A DNA stretch of 64,000 nt. It comes from Oncomelania hupensis (taxonomy: Eukaryota; Mollusca; Gastropoda; Littorinimorpha; Pomatiopsidae). Numbering within the stretch: position 1 is the stretch's first letter; each line of letters begins with the position of its first letter. The translations under genes and the position numbers were made by a program. Shown here in pieces: positions 38,299-48,270 of this stretch. The stretch covers positions 22,685,948-22,749,947 of the forward strand of contig CM072516.1 of the NCBI GenBank assembly GCA_036898135.1. The letters run 5' to 3'. The notes under the pieces are model-generated. The model ran no database searches. It saw nothing but the letters and a program-made list of their open reading frames with translations, and was not told the DNA's origin.

Positions 38299-39080
38299 AA
38301 AACAGAAAGAAAGAGAGAAACGGGTACTCATATTGACTTGTCAATTATCGAAGGCTGTCTACGTGTTTTGTTTTGTTTTTTGTGTTTCTTTTGTTTTGTT
38401 TAATGGTACAAGAAAGAGCAAAATCCTGGCACCAATAAGATGGGAACCGCTCAAGGGAGCATACGTTCGCCTGAAAGCAATTGTGAACTAGAGACTGCTG
38501 TGCCAACACTGATGATGATGGTGTTGACGAGGGCAGGCTAGTGTTAACGCAGCAGGATGTTGGCCGTTTACCTGTCGGACGTCATCCAGCGCGACGCGGC
38601 GCGGCAACTTATAGTACGCCATTTTCTTCTTTTTGCTGGCATCAAAGAAATGTTATCTGGCTTTAAATGACGGTCTAAAGGTCGCTATGATGTTTGCAGG
38701 CTTTGTTACTGTCCTTTTATAAATACTTTGAAATGACCGGGTATCAAAAGAGCAACAAACCAACTAATGACCTTTACTTACAGAACCTAAAACAGACAAA
38801 TCCAAAGCAATGAGTAGCCCATTAGCGGACATCAGTTCATCCAATAATTCATTGAAATACAAATGGAAAGAGAAAAGAGTTAAAGAAATGGGTAAAACAT
38901 GTTTACACAGCAATTATGTTCTTTGTTAGTTTGGCATCGACATTCACAAAGCTCGATTGTAAGCAGTAAATAAAAATACCTCGCCTGCTCCTGCCCATCT
39001 CTGAACTTGTTCAGCAACTGAAACTGCACCCTTAGATAACTTGCTATTGATACATTAGTGTCGATGAGGCAAGAGGTATT
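37643..39080. repeat. intergenic with (GAAA)n at 38208-38317
   Basis: A 110-bp tetranucleotide array. The rest shows no recognisable feature. Confidence 0.65.
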
Positions 39081-39424
39081 TGGCTTAAAGATCATCTTTT
39101 TTTTAACAGAAATTTTTATTCACCAAATACATGCATGTATAACAACCAAACCAAAATTTTTCATAAATATTCATACTTATGTTATCATACAAGCATATAT
39201 ACGGCTTTTTTTAAAATATAGATAGACATATAAGAGATATACTTTAGAAGAATACTAAAATAAATATTTATAAGGAAGAAAAAGAAAAAAGAAGAGAGAG
39301 GAAATGAGAGAGAAGATGCACAGGCTTTTATATTACATGTACATGAGCATCCGCAAGCAAAGCCTAAACAAAAATATACATGAGTACATGTACACAGGAT
39401 AAGAAAAAGTCTACAAAAATATTA

Positions 39425-40102
39425 TTACAGATTATCAAAAAGAGGCAAGTACAGCTGCCACATTGTACGGAAAACATTTAGACTCATCTGAGTGCTAGCA
39501 ATGTACCTTTCCGTTTCATACCTGTTTCTCAGAGTGAATAAAAAAGCTTCATAGACAGGCAATTCTTTATTCATTTTACATCTGTAAATGTATGTTTTTG
39601 CTAACAAAATCTTCAAATCCATCACATCGTCAGTTACTGTCGCCTTGTCACAACCAAAAATAACTAAATGTTCATTGAACCTAAGTGATGTGACATGTGA
39701 GCATTTGTTAACTAATGCATTTTGGAAACTATTCCAAAATTGTTGCACCGAATTACATGACCAAAGAAGATGCTGGATATTTTCTTTTGCCATCCCACAA
39801 AAGGTACAGTTATTACTATTTTCTAATCCCATACTATGTAAAATTGTATTTGTACCTAATATTCTATGAACTACCCTGATTTGAAACCATTTAAGTTTAG
39901 TGTCTTTTATTTGCTTTATCCTTTTAAATATTTTTTTCCATGACATCTGTATATTTACTCGTTGCTCCCAATTTTTGCAACAATTTGGCTCATGTTCATT
40001 TTGTACCAAAATATCATAGAACGTTCCTGCCCCTTTGGGCACTGACAAAACAAATCTGAGTAGTTTGCTATGTTCATACCCTTGCAAATGCTCACCGGCC
40101 AC
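39425..40102 (-). pseudogene. Tx1/L1-type ORF2 C-terminus with zinc-binding motif
   Basis: A 225-codon open frame on the minus strand. It contains the block LKWFQIRVVHRILGTN, then a CTFC...IQHLLWSC zinc-type motif (Cys-x2-Cys-x8-His-x4-Cys) of the zf-RVT family found at the C-terminus of L1/Tx1 and plant LINE RTs. A ~110-residue tail ends with a natural stop at 39425. It is still open, but the element is 5'-truncated and split, so no functional protein is expected. Confidence 0.8.
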
Positions 40103-40255
40103 ATCGATATCTGTTGTACGTATGTATTTTTTAATAGCGTTTAATAGCGTAAGTGAGAAAATTTACCGCAATTCTATATTTCTCACTAAATGTTTGTAAA
40201 TCTAGAAACAACCCATTCTCCTTTAAGAAATGACCAATATTATAAACCCTTTTCT

Positions 40256-40510
40256 CTATCCAATTTGGAAAAAAAAAGTCTTTCCTCCAATCAAAATATT
40301 AATATTACAAAAGATAGGTTCACCTCTAAGTTCTTCATTTGTCTTAATTTTTATATTTGTTCCTAACTCTTTATACGCTTTCGCTACATCTAACCAGTAC
40401 TGATTTACCTTTCTATCCATATCTATTATAGTACCCAGTTTATCAAGGAGTTCAAATTTATTTAATGTTTTTTTAACAATGTTTGTCCATTTATGATTAC
40501 TCAATTGTAA
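40256..40510 (-). pseudogene. Tx1/L1-type ORF2 fragment downstream of the nested insertion
   Basis: Encodes NLQLSNHKWTNIVKKTLNKF through ELLDKLGTIID, VNQYWLDVAKAYKEL and EPIFCNINI. This resembles the L1/Tx1 segment in which a W..V...W.....I block precedes 'PIWYN..I'. A run of nine A on the complement near 40266-40274 shifts the frame into the next block (EKRVYNIGHFLKENG). Confidence 0.75.
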
Positions 40511-40516
40511 ATTTTT

Positions 40517-41151
40517 GCCCCCACGGGCTCGGCTCCGCGCGCCTGGGGTGGACCCCATGCCTCTCTCTGGCTGGGTGACCAAGTTGCCTACCCCTTTTTC
40601 TTCTCTTTTGTCTTGTTTCTGTCTTATTGGTCCTTTCACCTATATTCTCTTCACCCTTAAATTCTCCCAGTATACTATGCAGTTTTGACTCCCTTTCTTC
40701 TGCCTTACCGGACTTTCCCTGTCTTCTTTTTCCCCATCATTCCTTCTTTTTCCACCCTTCTTTTTCTCTGTGGCCTTCTCTTGGCCCCCTGCGTTTGCCG
40801 TGCAGGGCAACCCGTGTCGGGGGAGAATGGGATCCTGGAGGTTGAGGTCACTGAGGGACTGCGGTCCCTCACACTAACACACCTCTTTGGCCCGGACTTC
40901 TCCTAGACGGGAGGCTGGCGTGGCCCGCGTCAGTCAAGCGGCTGGTCGTGTATTGCCCTAGCTCTGCTAGAAGGCTGCGGCTCATGGGTCAAACTTGAAC
41001 AAAACCGTAGTGGCAGTGCGGGATTGTCTGGGTGTATATCCCCCCTGTAGCCCTGGTGCGCTCCCTTGCTGGATTTTCCGCTTGGACGCATCCCCTTGTT
41101 GGACTCCGTGGTGGGTGGGGAGCAGGGGGGATGAATTCATAAATTAATAAC
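40517..41151 (+). promoter_or_regulatory. 5' UTR and presumed internal promoter of the Nimb/I-type LINE
   Basis: The 635 bp begin at the duplication edge with a GC-rich GCCCCCACGGGCTCGG. A pyrimidine-rich middle (40585-40790) and a G-rich end (41090-41135) follow. Full-length LINEs of this kind carry an internal Pol II promoter here; that role is inferred from position. Confidence 0.55.
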
Positions 41152-42612
41152 ATGGCTTCAAACAAAAAAAAACGACTTCACGGTGACGACTCTGACACGG
41201 ATACGGACAGTGATATTGAGACGAGACAAAAAGCTTGTGCATCGGGGGTGGAAGGGGCCTGGCCTCGTTTTTTGGTAGTAGAGGGGGCGGATCCGGCTAT
41301 GCCACTAGGCAAGCTGTCTCCGTTCGCCATCCATAAAGGGTTCCAGTCCGTTTGCACAACCGGTTTCAAGGACGTTAAAAAATTGAGATCTGGGGCCTAC
41401 CTGGTGGAGTGCTCAACCAAAATGGCATCGGATTGTCTGCTGAAGAGGGATTCGACTGTCTTCATTGATAGACAAATCAAAGTTTCTGTGCATGGACGGT
41501 TGAATTCCTCCAAGGGAGTCATCCGATGTCAGGATTTGATCGACATGTCAGAATTGGAAATCCGTGGTGAGCTCTCCAGCCAGGGGGTCACAGCAGTCCA
41601 GCGGGTCTTCGTCACCAAGGGATCCCAACGTATCCCCACCAACACACTTTTTGTGACCTTCGCTATGGCCAAATTGCCGGAGTCACTCAAGGTGGGGTAC
41701 CTTAGGGTGAAGGTGACGCCGTTTGTACCATCACCGTTGCGATGCTACCGGTGCCAAAGATTTGGTCACGGTAGCAAGAACTGTAAAAGCAAGGAAATAT
41801 GTCGTGATTGTGGTAAAGAGAAACACGAAAACGAATGCAAAAATCCGATTTGCTGTGTGAATTGCACCGGGAATCATTCGTCCAGCTCCAAAGACTGTCC
41901 TCAGTGGCAGTTGGAGCTGGAAATCCAAAAGGTGCGGGCCACTGAGAGTTGCTCCTTTGGCGACGCAAGGAAAAAAGTTCTCCAAAGTAGGCCAGTTCTG
42001 AAAGAGAGGTCCTTTGCGTCTGTGGTGGGTTCCACATCTCATGTGGAAGCTAGCACACACCCGCAATTGGACACTGCCATGAGTAAAATAACACAGATCT
42101 TGGACACGTTGTGCAAACGGATGGATGCTTTAGAAAAGATGCTCGCGTTGTTTGCCCAGAAGGGGGTTTCTCCAGCCCCACCGATTCCACTGGAGAACGT
42201 GCCGACGGGCACGTCAAAAACCGTCACTCCAAGCGCGCAGACGGCCGCGCCAAAAGCCGTCATTCCTGCCACGAAGGAGGCTAGGCCTCATGCCACCGCA
42301 CCAGCAACGACCGGTTTTAGCGACCGGGTAGTTGCTGGGGCGACTAAAATCCTAGTTACCCAGCAGAAGAGCGTCAGAGGAGGAGAGGGAAAGATTGGCA
42401 GGGGTGAAGGGGAGAGGGAAGATATAAAATCTGGTGCTGGGGAGAGGGGGAGGAAGTCCGCTGGCAGCTCGGGTTCCGGGTCTTTGACAAAGAATCAAAG
42501 GCCCGGACCCCTTTCTTCCAAGCCCCAGCAGCCTCTCGAAACGGAGAACCGTTTCGGGGGGTTGATGGAACATGAAGAGATGGACGAGGGTCCAAAAGAT
42601 ACAGAGACATAA
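41152..42612 (+). CDS. LINE ORF1: gag-like RNA-binding protein with three zinc knuckles
   Basis: An intact 486-residue ORF. The N-terminal ~30 residues are charged and rich in Asp/Thr (DDSDTDTDSDIETR). Residues ~40-180 look like an RRM-type ORF1 core (FKDVKKLRSGAYLVECST, VTAVQRVFV). Three Cys/His zinc knuckles follow at ~198-253: CYRCQRFGHGSKNC (perfect CCHC), CRDCGKEKHENEC and CCVNCTGNHSSSSKDC (variant spacing). The C-terminal ~200 residues are low-complexity, Pro/Ala then Gly/Arg/Glu rich. It would coat the element RNA and form the cytoplasmic RNP. The ATG at 41152 is the first in frame after the 5' UTR. The ORF has no stops and ends 14 nt before the likely ORF2 ATG, in a different frame. 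Confidence 0.93.
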   Translation: MASNKKKRLHGDDSDTDTDSDIETRQKACASGVEGAWPRFLVVEGADPAMPLGKLSPFAIHKGFQSVCTTGFKDVKKLRSGAYLVECSTKMASDCLLKRDSTVFIDRQIKVSVHGRLNSSKGVIRCQDLIDMSELEIRGELSSQGVTAVQRVFVTKGSQRIPTNTLFVTFAMAKLPESLKVGYLRVKVTPFVPSPLRCYRCQRFGHGSKNCKSKEICRDCGKEKHENECKNPICCVNCTGNHSSSSKDCPQWQLELEIQKVRATESCSFGDARKKVLQSRPVLKERSFASVVGSTSHVEASTHPQLDTAMSKITQILDTLCKRMDALEKMLALFAQKGVSPAPPIPLENVPTGTSKTVTPSAQTAAPKAVIPATKEARPHATAPATTGFSDRVVAGATKILVTQQKSVRGGEGKIGRGEGEREDIKSGAGERGRKSAGSSGSGSLTKNQRPGPLSSKPQQPLETENRFGGLMEHEEMDEGPKDTET

Positions 42613-42626
42613 TTGTGCTCTCGGAG

Positions 42627-45600
42627 ATGAAAATTTTAGCATTCTTTTACTTAATTTTTATGTCCATTTTACAATGGAACATCCGAGGGATAAGGGCAAA
42701 TTATGAGGAGCTATGCTGTCTGCTGATAGAGCATCGACCTGAAGTATTGGCCCTTCAGGAAACTCTCCTGTCAGAAAAACATCCTATAGATATTACTGGT
42801 TATTCCTCTCTAGATTGTTTATCTTCTAGAGGCGTTTCACTCTTTATCCATAGAAATGTCCCATTTAATCCAATTTTACTTAATACAAGTTTACCAGCAG
42901 TTGCAGCTAGAGTATCTCTTTTTAAATCCCTCACAGTTTGTTCTCTATATTTGACACCATCAATAAATGTAACTAAACGTGAACTTGAGAATTTGGTCCA
43001 ACAGTTACCTCCCCCTTTTTTGTTGTTGGGAGATTTTAATGGACGCTCTCCCCTGTGGGGTAGTGATCGTACCGATTCTCAGGGTAAAATAATTGAAGAC
43101 ATTTTAGACTCGTTAAACCTAGTAACTTTGAACGAGGGTGCTCCAACTTTTTCCTGTTCAAGAACTGCTTCTTTGTCCCACATTGATATATCAATCTGTG
43201 ATCCCTCGTTACTTTTGGATTTTAAATGGACAGTTTTAGAAGATCTCCATGGCAGCGACCATTTCCCGGTTTTATTAAAACATGATTCAGATAACCTTGA
43301 GCAAACTCATGGCAGGTGGAACCTGAAACAAGCTAACTGGAGTCTGTTTTCTAACCTGTCTGAGGCCCAGTTACGTGCTAAGAAACAGGAATTTTCAAAT
43401 GCCTTAGATCCAATACAGCTTTATACTGACATAGTTATTAACAGTGCCAAGGAGTCCATTCCGCAAACTTCGTCAAACCCTCACACACTTAAAAAAACCT
43501 GGTTTGACGATGAATGTAGAAAACTTCAGCAAGCTCGTAAAAAAGCTTTAAGAACTATGTTTTTACACCCAAGCACTGAAAATAAACAAAACCACCAACG
43601 TTTGCGAGCGCAATGCCGACAGCTCTTCAAACGAAAGAGAAGGGAATCGTGGAGAGGTTTCTGCTCCACGCTTAGTTCGAAAGCGAAACTGTCGAAGGTG
43701 TGGAAAGTAGTCCGCAAACTCAAAAATAGAAGTAACAAACAGGTGAGCCCATGCCTTACTGTGCAGGGTGACGTAATCGGAGATAAAAAATTAGTAGCTG
43801 ATCTTTTGGCTTCTTCTTTTGCTGCAAATTCTTCCTCTGAACATTATTCTGTCCCTTTTCAAACAGTTAAAACCCGTAAAGAAAAACAACAGTTAAATTT
43901 TACCTCCGATAATTCTGAAGATTACAACATTCCGTTTTCATTAGTCGAGCTTGACGATGCAATTAACAAAAGTGCAGATTCAGCAGTTGGACCGGATGAT
44001 GTCCATTATCAATTTCTCAGACATTTAACGAGATACTCACGGTCTCAACTGCTGGACATCTTCAATCAGCTCTGGATCACTGGCACCTTTCCTCCCTCCT
44101 GGAGAAAGGCCATTATTGTACCCATCCCTAAACCTGGCAAAGACCATACTAACCCGACAAACTATAGACCAATAGCCTTAACGTCTTGCTTATGCAAGAC
44201 GCTAGAAAGAATGGTTTATTCTCGTTTACTGTGGTATCTAGAAACAAATAATATTTTATCCAACACTCAGTGTGGCTTTCGAAGTGGTCGAAGTACTGTT
44301 GACCACCTGGTGCGACTGGAAACTTTTATCCGTAACGCGTTCGTCCAGGGTGAACATGTCGTTGCCATCATGTTTGATTTGGAAAAGGCTTATGATACCA
44401 CATGGAAATATGGCATTCTTTCAGATTTACAAGAAATGGGTTTGAAGGGACATTTACCTCTGTTTATATCCAATTTTCTAACAGACAGAATTTTTCAGGT
44501 TAAGGTTGGGGGATCTTTGTCAGATACGAGAGAACAGGAGATGGGAGTGCCTCAGGGTAGCATCTTGTCTCCCTTGCTGTTTAATATTAAAATAAATAAC
44601 ATTGTTCGTTCCATTAAACGGGGAATTGACAATTCTTTATTTGTCGACGATTTTGCATTGGTAGCCAAAGGTAAAACTTTGGCATCTGCAGAACGTCAGC
44701 TACAGTTATGTGTCAAGGCCGTTGAAGACTGGGTTTTACAAAATGGTTTTAAATTTTCTGAAGCAAAAACTGAATGTATTCACTTTTCCCAGCACCGGGG
44801 AATTATTCAAGACCCTACTATTCTCCTCAATAAAACTCCAATAAAGGCGGTCAAACAAGTCAAATTTTTGGGTGTTATTTTTGATCAAAAGATATCTTTC
44901 ATTCCTCATCTGAAAATTTTGAAAACTAAATGTCAACAGGCCTGCAATTTGCTCAAGGTTATCAGTGGTACAGACTGGGGTGCTGACAAGAAAACTTTAT
45001 TGCTGTTATATCGTTCTTTAATTAGATCCAAGTTAGACTACGGTTGCATTGTCTATGGTTCTGCTAGAAAATCTTATCTTAAGATGCTAGATCCAGTTGC
45101 CCATCAGGCACTACGCATTGCTTTGGGTGCGTTTCGCACTTCCCCTTGTGAAAGCCTTTACGTGGAAGCTAACGAACCTCCGCTGGAGCTGAGACGTACA
45201 AAATTGTCAATGAATTACTATTTAAAATTAAAAACTGATCCTATGAACCCTGCTTATGACTGTGTTTTCAACCCAGATTTTGTTCAGAAATTTGAAGCCA
45301 AACCTAACACAATTCCTCCGTTTGGCATCAGAATGCAAGCTCATTTGGTAAAAGCAGGCATTGATGTTGCTTCCATCAACGACGATGAACTTCGGACTGA
45401 AGCTCCCCTATGGAAATTATGTATCCCAAACATTAATTGGCAGTTGTCCGCTTTCCTTAAAAACAATACATCCGAAACCGTATATAACCAACTTTATTTA
45501 GAACAGTGTGCTTTATACCCAGGATATGAACAACTTTTTACAGACGGGTCAAAGAAAGGAGATTCAGTTGCTGCTGCATCGGTCTCCGGGAGACACTTAG

Positions 45601-46351
45601 ACCAGCCTTTGCAGCAGCGTTTACCTGATTTTTGTTCTGTTTATACAGCTGAGCTCAAGGCAATTCATTTAGCTCTGAAACAAGTTTATCAATCCAAAAG
45701 AACCTCATTTTTAATCATGTCTGATTCATTGTCAGCACTTCAGGCTCTTTCCACGAGAAAGATATCACACCCTTTTCTGGCAGAGATCCATGACCTCCAT
45801 ACACAACTTGTTTCTGAGGGTAAAAAGATAGTTTTTATGTGGGTCCCTGGTCACATGGGCATCCGCGGCAATATTGCAGTAGACTAGACAGGGCGGCTAA
45901 AGATGCTCTGCATCTCGATTTCCCTCCAGAGATTTTCCAGTTTGTGCCCTACTCTGACCTACGTTGTATGACTGGATCTTATTGTAAACGACTGTGGCAG
46001 ACTGACTGGTCTAACCATGTCAACAACAAATTATTTCAAATTCTTCCCGATTTGTCCACTTCTTTGCCTAACTTTGCATCCACTCGCAAAGAAGAAACAG
46101 TGTTATCTCGCCTTCATATTGGTCATACTTATGTCACCCACAGTTTCCTTTTAAAAGGAGAAGAACCACCATGGTGCTTTGCATGTGATCAATCCTTTTC
46201 CGTTCGACATTTCATGTCTGGGTGTGCTGATTTGATTGAGGAAAGGGAAACATATTTTGGTTCCATACCTTTCAAAGAGATTTTTAAAGTATGTAATGGT
46301 CAACATCTGTTTCAATTTTTACATGATGTTGGTTTGCTTTATCGCATATAA
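42627..46351 (+). pseudogene. LINE ORF2: endonuclease, reverse transcriptase and RNase H, broken by a 5-bp duplication
   Basis: The frame is open from 42615; the first ATG is 42627, and the ATG at 42660 (MSILQWNIRG) also fits. Counting codons from 42615, domains in order are: an exonuclease/endonuclease/phosphatase-type endonuclease (QWNIRG ~20, QE 48-49, GDFN ~138, SDHFP ~214); the RT (PIPKPGKDHTNPTNYRPIAL ~505-520, FDLEKAYD, GVPQGSILSP, catalytic FVDD 676-679); and RNase H (FTDGS 975-979, YTAELKAI, MSDSLSAL, WVPGHMGIRGN). At 45880-45889 the word TAGAC is doubled, creating an immediate stop. The rest continues in another frame to 46351, including RAAKDAL and a C-terminal CFAC...H...C motif. 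Without the duplication the ORF would be about 1239 codons. Confidence 0.92.
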
Positions 46352-46563
46352 ATCGTATCGACATGTTTTGTTTAGTTTGGATTTTATTGTTAGGACTGAA
46401 TTTAGTGATTTGATTGAAGAAAGAGATTATATTTTTAATACATCAGTTTTAAAGAAGACTCTTAAAGAGATGTCATGTGAAAGTTTGTTTGGGTAGTTAA
46501 GAGTAACAGGTTTGTTTTTTAAGATTTGAATCATTTTATAATATTTTAAGATAATGTCTCTCT
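46352..46563 (+). other. LINE 3' UTR with a second C-terminus-like segment
   Basis: At 46404-46494 the translation SDLIEERDYIFNTSVLKK resembles the ORF2 C-terminal segment ADLIEERETYFGSIPFKE encoded at 46226-46280. The nucleotides of the DLIEER core match closely. This looks like a duplicated or recombinant ORF2 end left in the 3' UTR. Confidence 0.6.
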
Positions 46564-46634
46564 GGTCCTGATTTGGCTCGGAAGAGTCCGCTGGACCTAA
46601 AGCAATAACCTTGTATTGTATTGTATTGTATTGT
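46564..46634 (+). promoter_or_regulatory. 3' hairpin module and TTGTA tail of the Nimb/I-type LINE
   Basis: The module opens with GGTCC and closes with GGACC (outer 5-bp stem). It contains an inner CGGA-AGAG-TCCG stem-loop, then AAGCAATAA and five TTGTA-type repeats. The same module alone makes up the short insertions at 12237, 27568, 49239 and 58142. By analogy with other LINEs, it is probably the site recognised by the RT to start target-primed reverse transcription. Confidence 0.75.
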
Positions 46635-46639
46635 AATTG

Positions 46640-46960
46640 TAAATTTTTCCTTAGCCATGTTACCTTAAGAGCACTCCTAAACCTCCTCACATCTGGAATT
46701 CCAACTCCCCCATAATCAATACGTTTTACAGAAACTTTTCTACTTATTTTATCATTTTTTTTGTAATTCATTTACAATATCATCTGGTGGATTTGGCAAC
46801 AGCAACCAAAGATGAACAAGTTTCGACAAAATAAGTGACTTTAGAACAGCCACACGTCCCAAAGGCGTAATCTGACGTTTTAACCAGACTTTAAACATAT
46901 TCTTAATGTCTAAAAACTTTTCTCGAAAATTAATCTCTACACATTTCTTAAGGTCAAGTG
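46640..46960 (-). pseudogene. Tx1/L1-type RT fragment upstream of the nested insertion
   Basis: Minus-strand translation gives a block with LGRVAVLKSLILSKLVHLWL and LPNPPD, then after an A-run slip KISRKVSVKRIDYGGVGIPD and FRSALKVTWLRKNLQL. These match the thumb and post-palm blocks of L1/Tx1 RTs (the L.LPNPP and GG..MPD-like motifs). The reading continues at NLQLSNHKW in the fragment at 40256-40510 once the nested element is removed. A homopolymer frameshift lies near 46755-46765. Confidence 0.75.
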
Positions 46961-46984
46961 TGAACCATATGGCTTAAAGATCAT

Positions 46985-47376
46985 TGTAGTTCGATGCGGC
47001 TGCACGTGAGCCAATGAGCCTAAGTGGCTACACTAATTATCAGAATATAATAAGACATCGTACTTTATTTTACCTAGAAAAAAAAAAGTTGATTAGATAG
47101 GTAAGTATGATAAGTAATGTAATAGCGGTTTCGGCTCTTTCGTCTTAATCAATAGTTAATAGACGCTACAATATAAACAAAAGAGTAGAAAGAAACAGTT
47201 GGAGAGGAGCGCTCGAGGATATGGAATTCTCTTTGTCGATTTATAATTCTTGTTCGTTTGTATAAAAGAAGATAAATAAGATAAGACAACTTTATTATCT
47301 CTTTCAAGAAATTGCATTGCGGTGTACAAACAGTCAACATAAATACACATTAACAATAACAATATTAATTGACATT
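46985..47376. other. unannotated spacer
   Basis: AT-rich; nothing recognised. Confidence 0.5.
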
Positions 47377-47453
47377 GAAAGAAGAAGAAGAAGAAGAAGA
47401 AGAAGAAGAAGAAGAAGAAGAAGAAGAAGAAGAAGAAGAAGAAGAAGAAGAAG

Positions 47454-47503
<50 letters not shown>

Positions 47504-47627
47504 GAAATACGAGGAGGAGGAGAAGAAGAAGAAGAAGAAAAAGAAGAAGAAGAAGAAAAAGAAGAAGAAGAAGAAGAAGAAGAAGAAGAAGAAGAAGAAG
47601 AAGAAGAAGAAGAAGAAGAAGAAGAAG

Positions 47628-47689
<62 letters not shown>

Positions 47690-47690
47690 C
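47377..47690. repeat. compound (GAA)n-(CAA)n-(GAA)n-(CAA)n array, 314 bp
   Basis: Blocks: GAA 47377-47454, CAA 47455-47502, a GAGG-rich junction 47503-47520, GAA-rich 47521-47628, CAA 47629-47690. The alternation of two trinucleotides twice over suggests a segmental duplication of a GAA-CAA unit. The open frames here are artefacts. Confidence 0.95.
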
Positions 47691-48164
47691 GTCCAAATGA
47701 ATGTCGATGGACAGAGACTTTCTACCGCAGTCGATTTCTTGTTCTTGTTTTTGTCTGCATTTTTATTTTTCACGACCGAATCAATAAACGTTGCCATAAA
47801 TTCTCCTCTCTTTCAAAACATCTCTCCCTCAAATTTACCCGTGGCCATTTTCGCCGTTGAACGGTTCCATCATCCCATCAGCATCTCAACAACATCCTCC
47901 TCGCAAGACGCACACTGTGCGCGCCGACTTCCTGAGCTATGCGCCCTACTAAGTACGGTAAATGCTTCCGCAGATTCAGACACCCTGAATGCTGACCCTT
48001 ACACCTTGTTAAAAAAAATCCGAAAGAGAAGAGCCGATTTGAATTTTTATATATGTTTAAGATTAATATTGCCAAGTGACACGAAAAATGCAAAGGGGGT
48101 AACATGTTCAATTCATAAATGGCGACTTCCATAGAGGTTCCACATCCACATATATTTCAACTAA
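47691..48164. other. unannotated, with a 145-codon open frame at 47697-48134
   Basis: The plus-strand frame starts just past the CAA array and shows no recognisable domain. I would not call it a gene. Confidence 0.4.
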
Positions 48165-48270
48165 CTATAATAATAATAAATAATAATACTTAATAACATT
48201 TGTAATTATACAGTGCTTCTTCCCCAAAACACTCGATTCAAAGCGCAATTCTTTCGCATTCACACATCAA
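48165..48270 (-). mobile_element. CR1/L2-type LINE 3' tail fragment
   Basis: On the minus strand it reads GCGCTTTGAATCGAGTG, then AAGCACTGTATAATTACAAA and ends in ATTATTATT repeats. This is the same architecture (GCGCTTTG, a CTRTA-AAT box, ATT tail) as the 3' ends at 20727-20785 and 37515-37580. Very short and non-coding. Confidence 0.5.

Larger units (their letters stand above)
40517..46634 (+). mobile_element. full-length Nimb/I-type non-LTR retrotransposon, 6118 bp
   Basis: The insertion is bounded by a perfect 14-bp duplication AATTGTAAATTTTT (40503-40516 and 46635-46648). Its layout is a 635-bp 5' UTR, ORF1 with zinc knuckles (41152-42612), ORF2 with endonuclease, RT and RNase H (42627-46351), a ~280-bp 3' UTR and a TTGTA-repeat tail (46612-46634). 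The RNase H domain and CCHC ORF1 place it in the I superfamily. The Nimb clade, first described from snails, is the best guess but needs a phylogeny. The only visible coding lesion is a 5-bp duplication in RNase H, so the copy is probably young. Confidence 0.93.
39096..46969 (-). mobile_element. 5'-truncated Tx1/L1-type LINE, interrupted by the Nimb/I-type LINE
   Basis: The outer element is defined by a perfect 15-bp duplication TGGCTTAAAGATCAT at 39081-39095 and 46970-46984. On the minus strand it runs from RT sequence at 46960 down to an AATAAA signal and a short A tail (T run at plus 39097-39104). Without the nested LINE and its second target copy, the element is about 1.74 kb and contains only the C-terminal part of ORF2. 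The poly(A) tail, endonuclease-type duplication and C-terminal zinc motif fit the L1/Tx1 group; the exact clade is inferred. Confidence 0.88.

Noticed and set aside
42615..42629. GTG at 42615 as the ORF2 start
   Set aside because: A non-ATG start is unnecessary; in-frame ATGs at 42627 and 42660 precede the endonuclease domain.
47156..47860. Four long overlapping frames on both strands
   Set aside because: All are translations of the compound GAA/CAA array.
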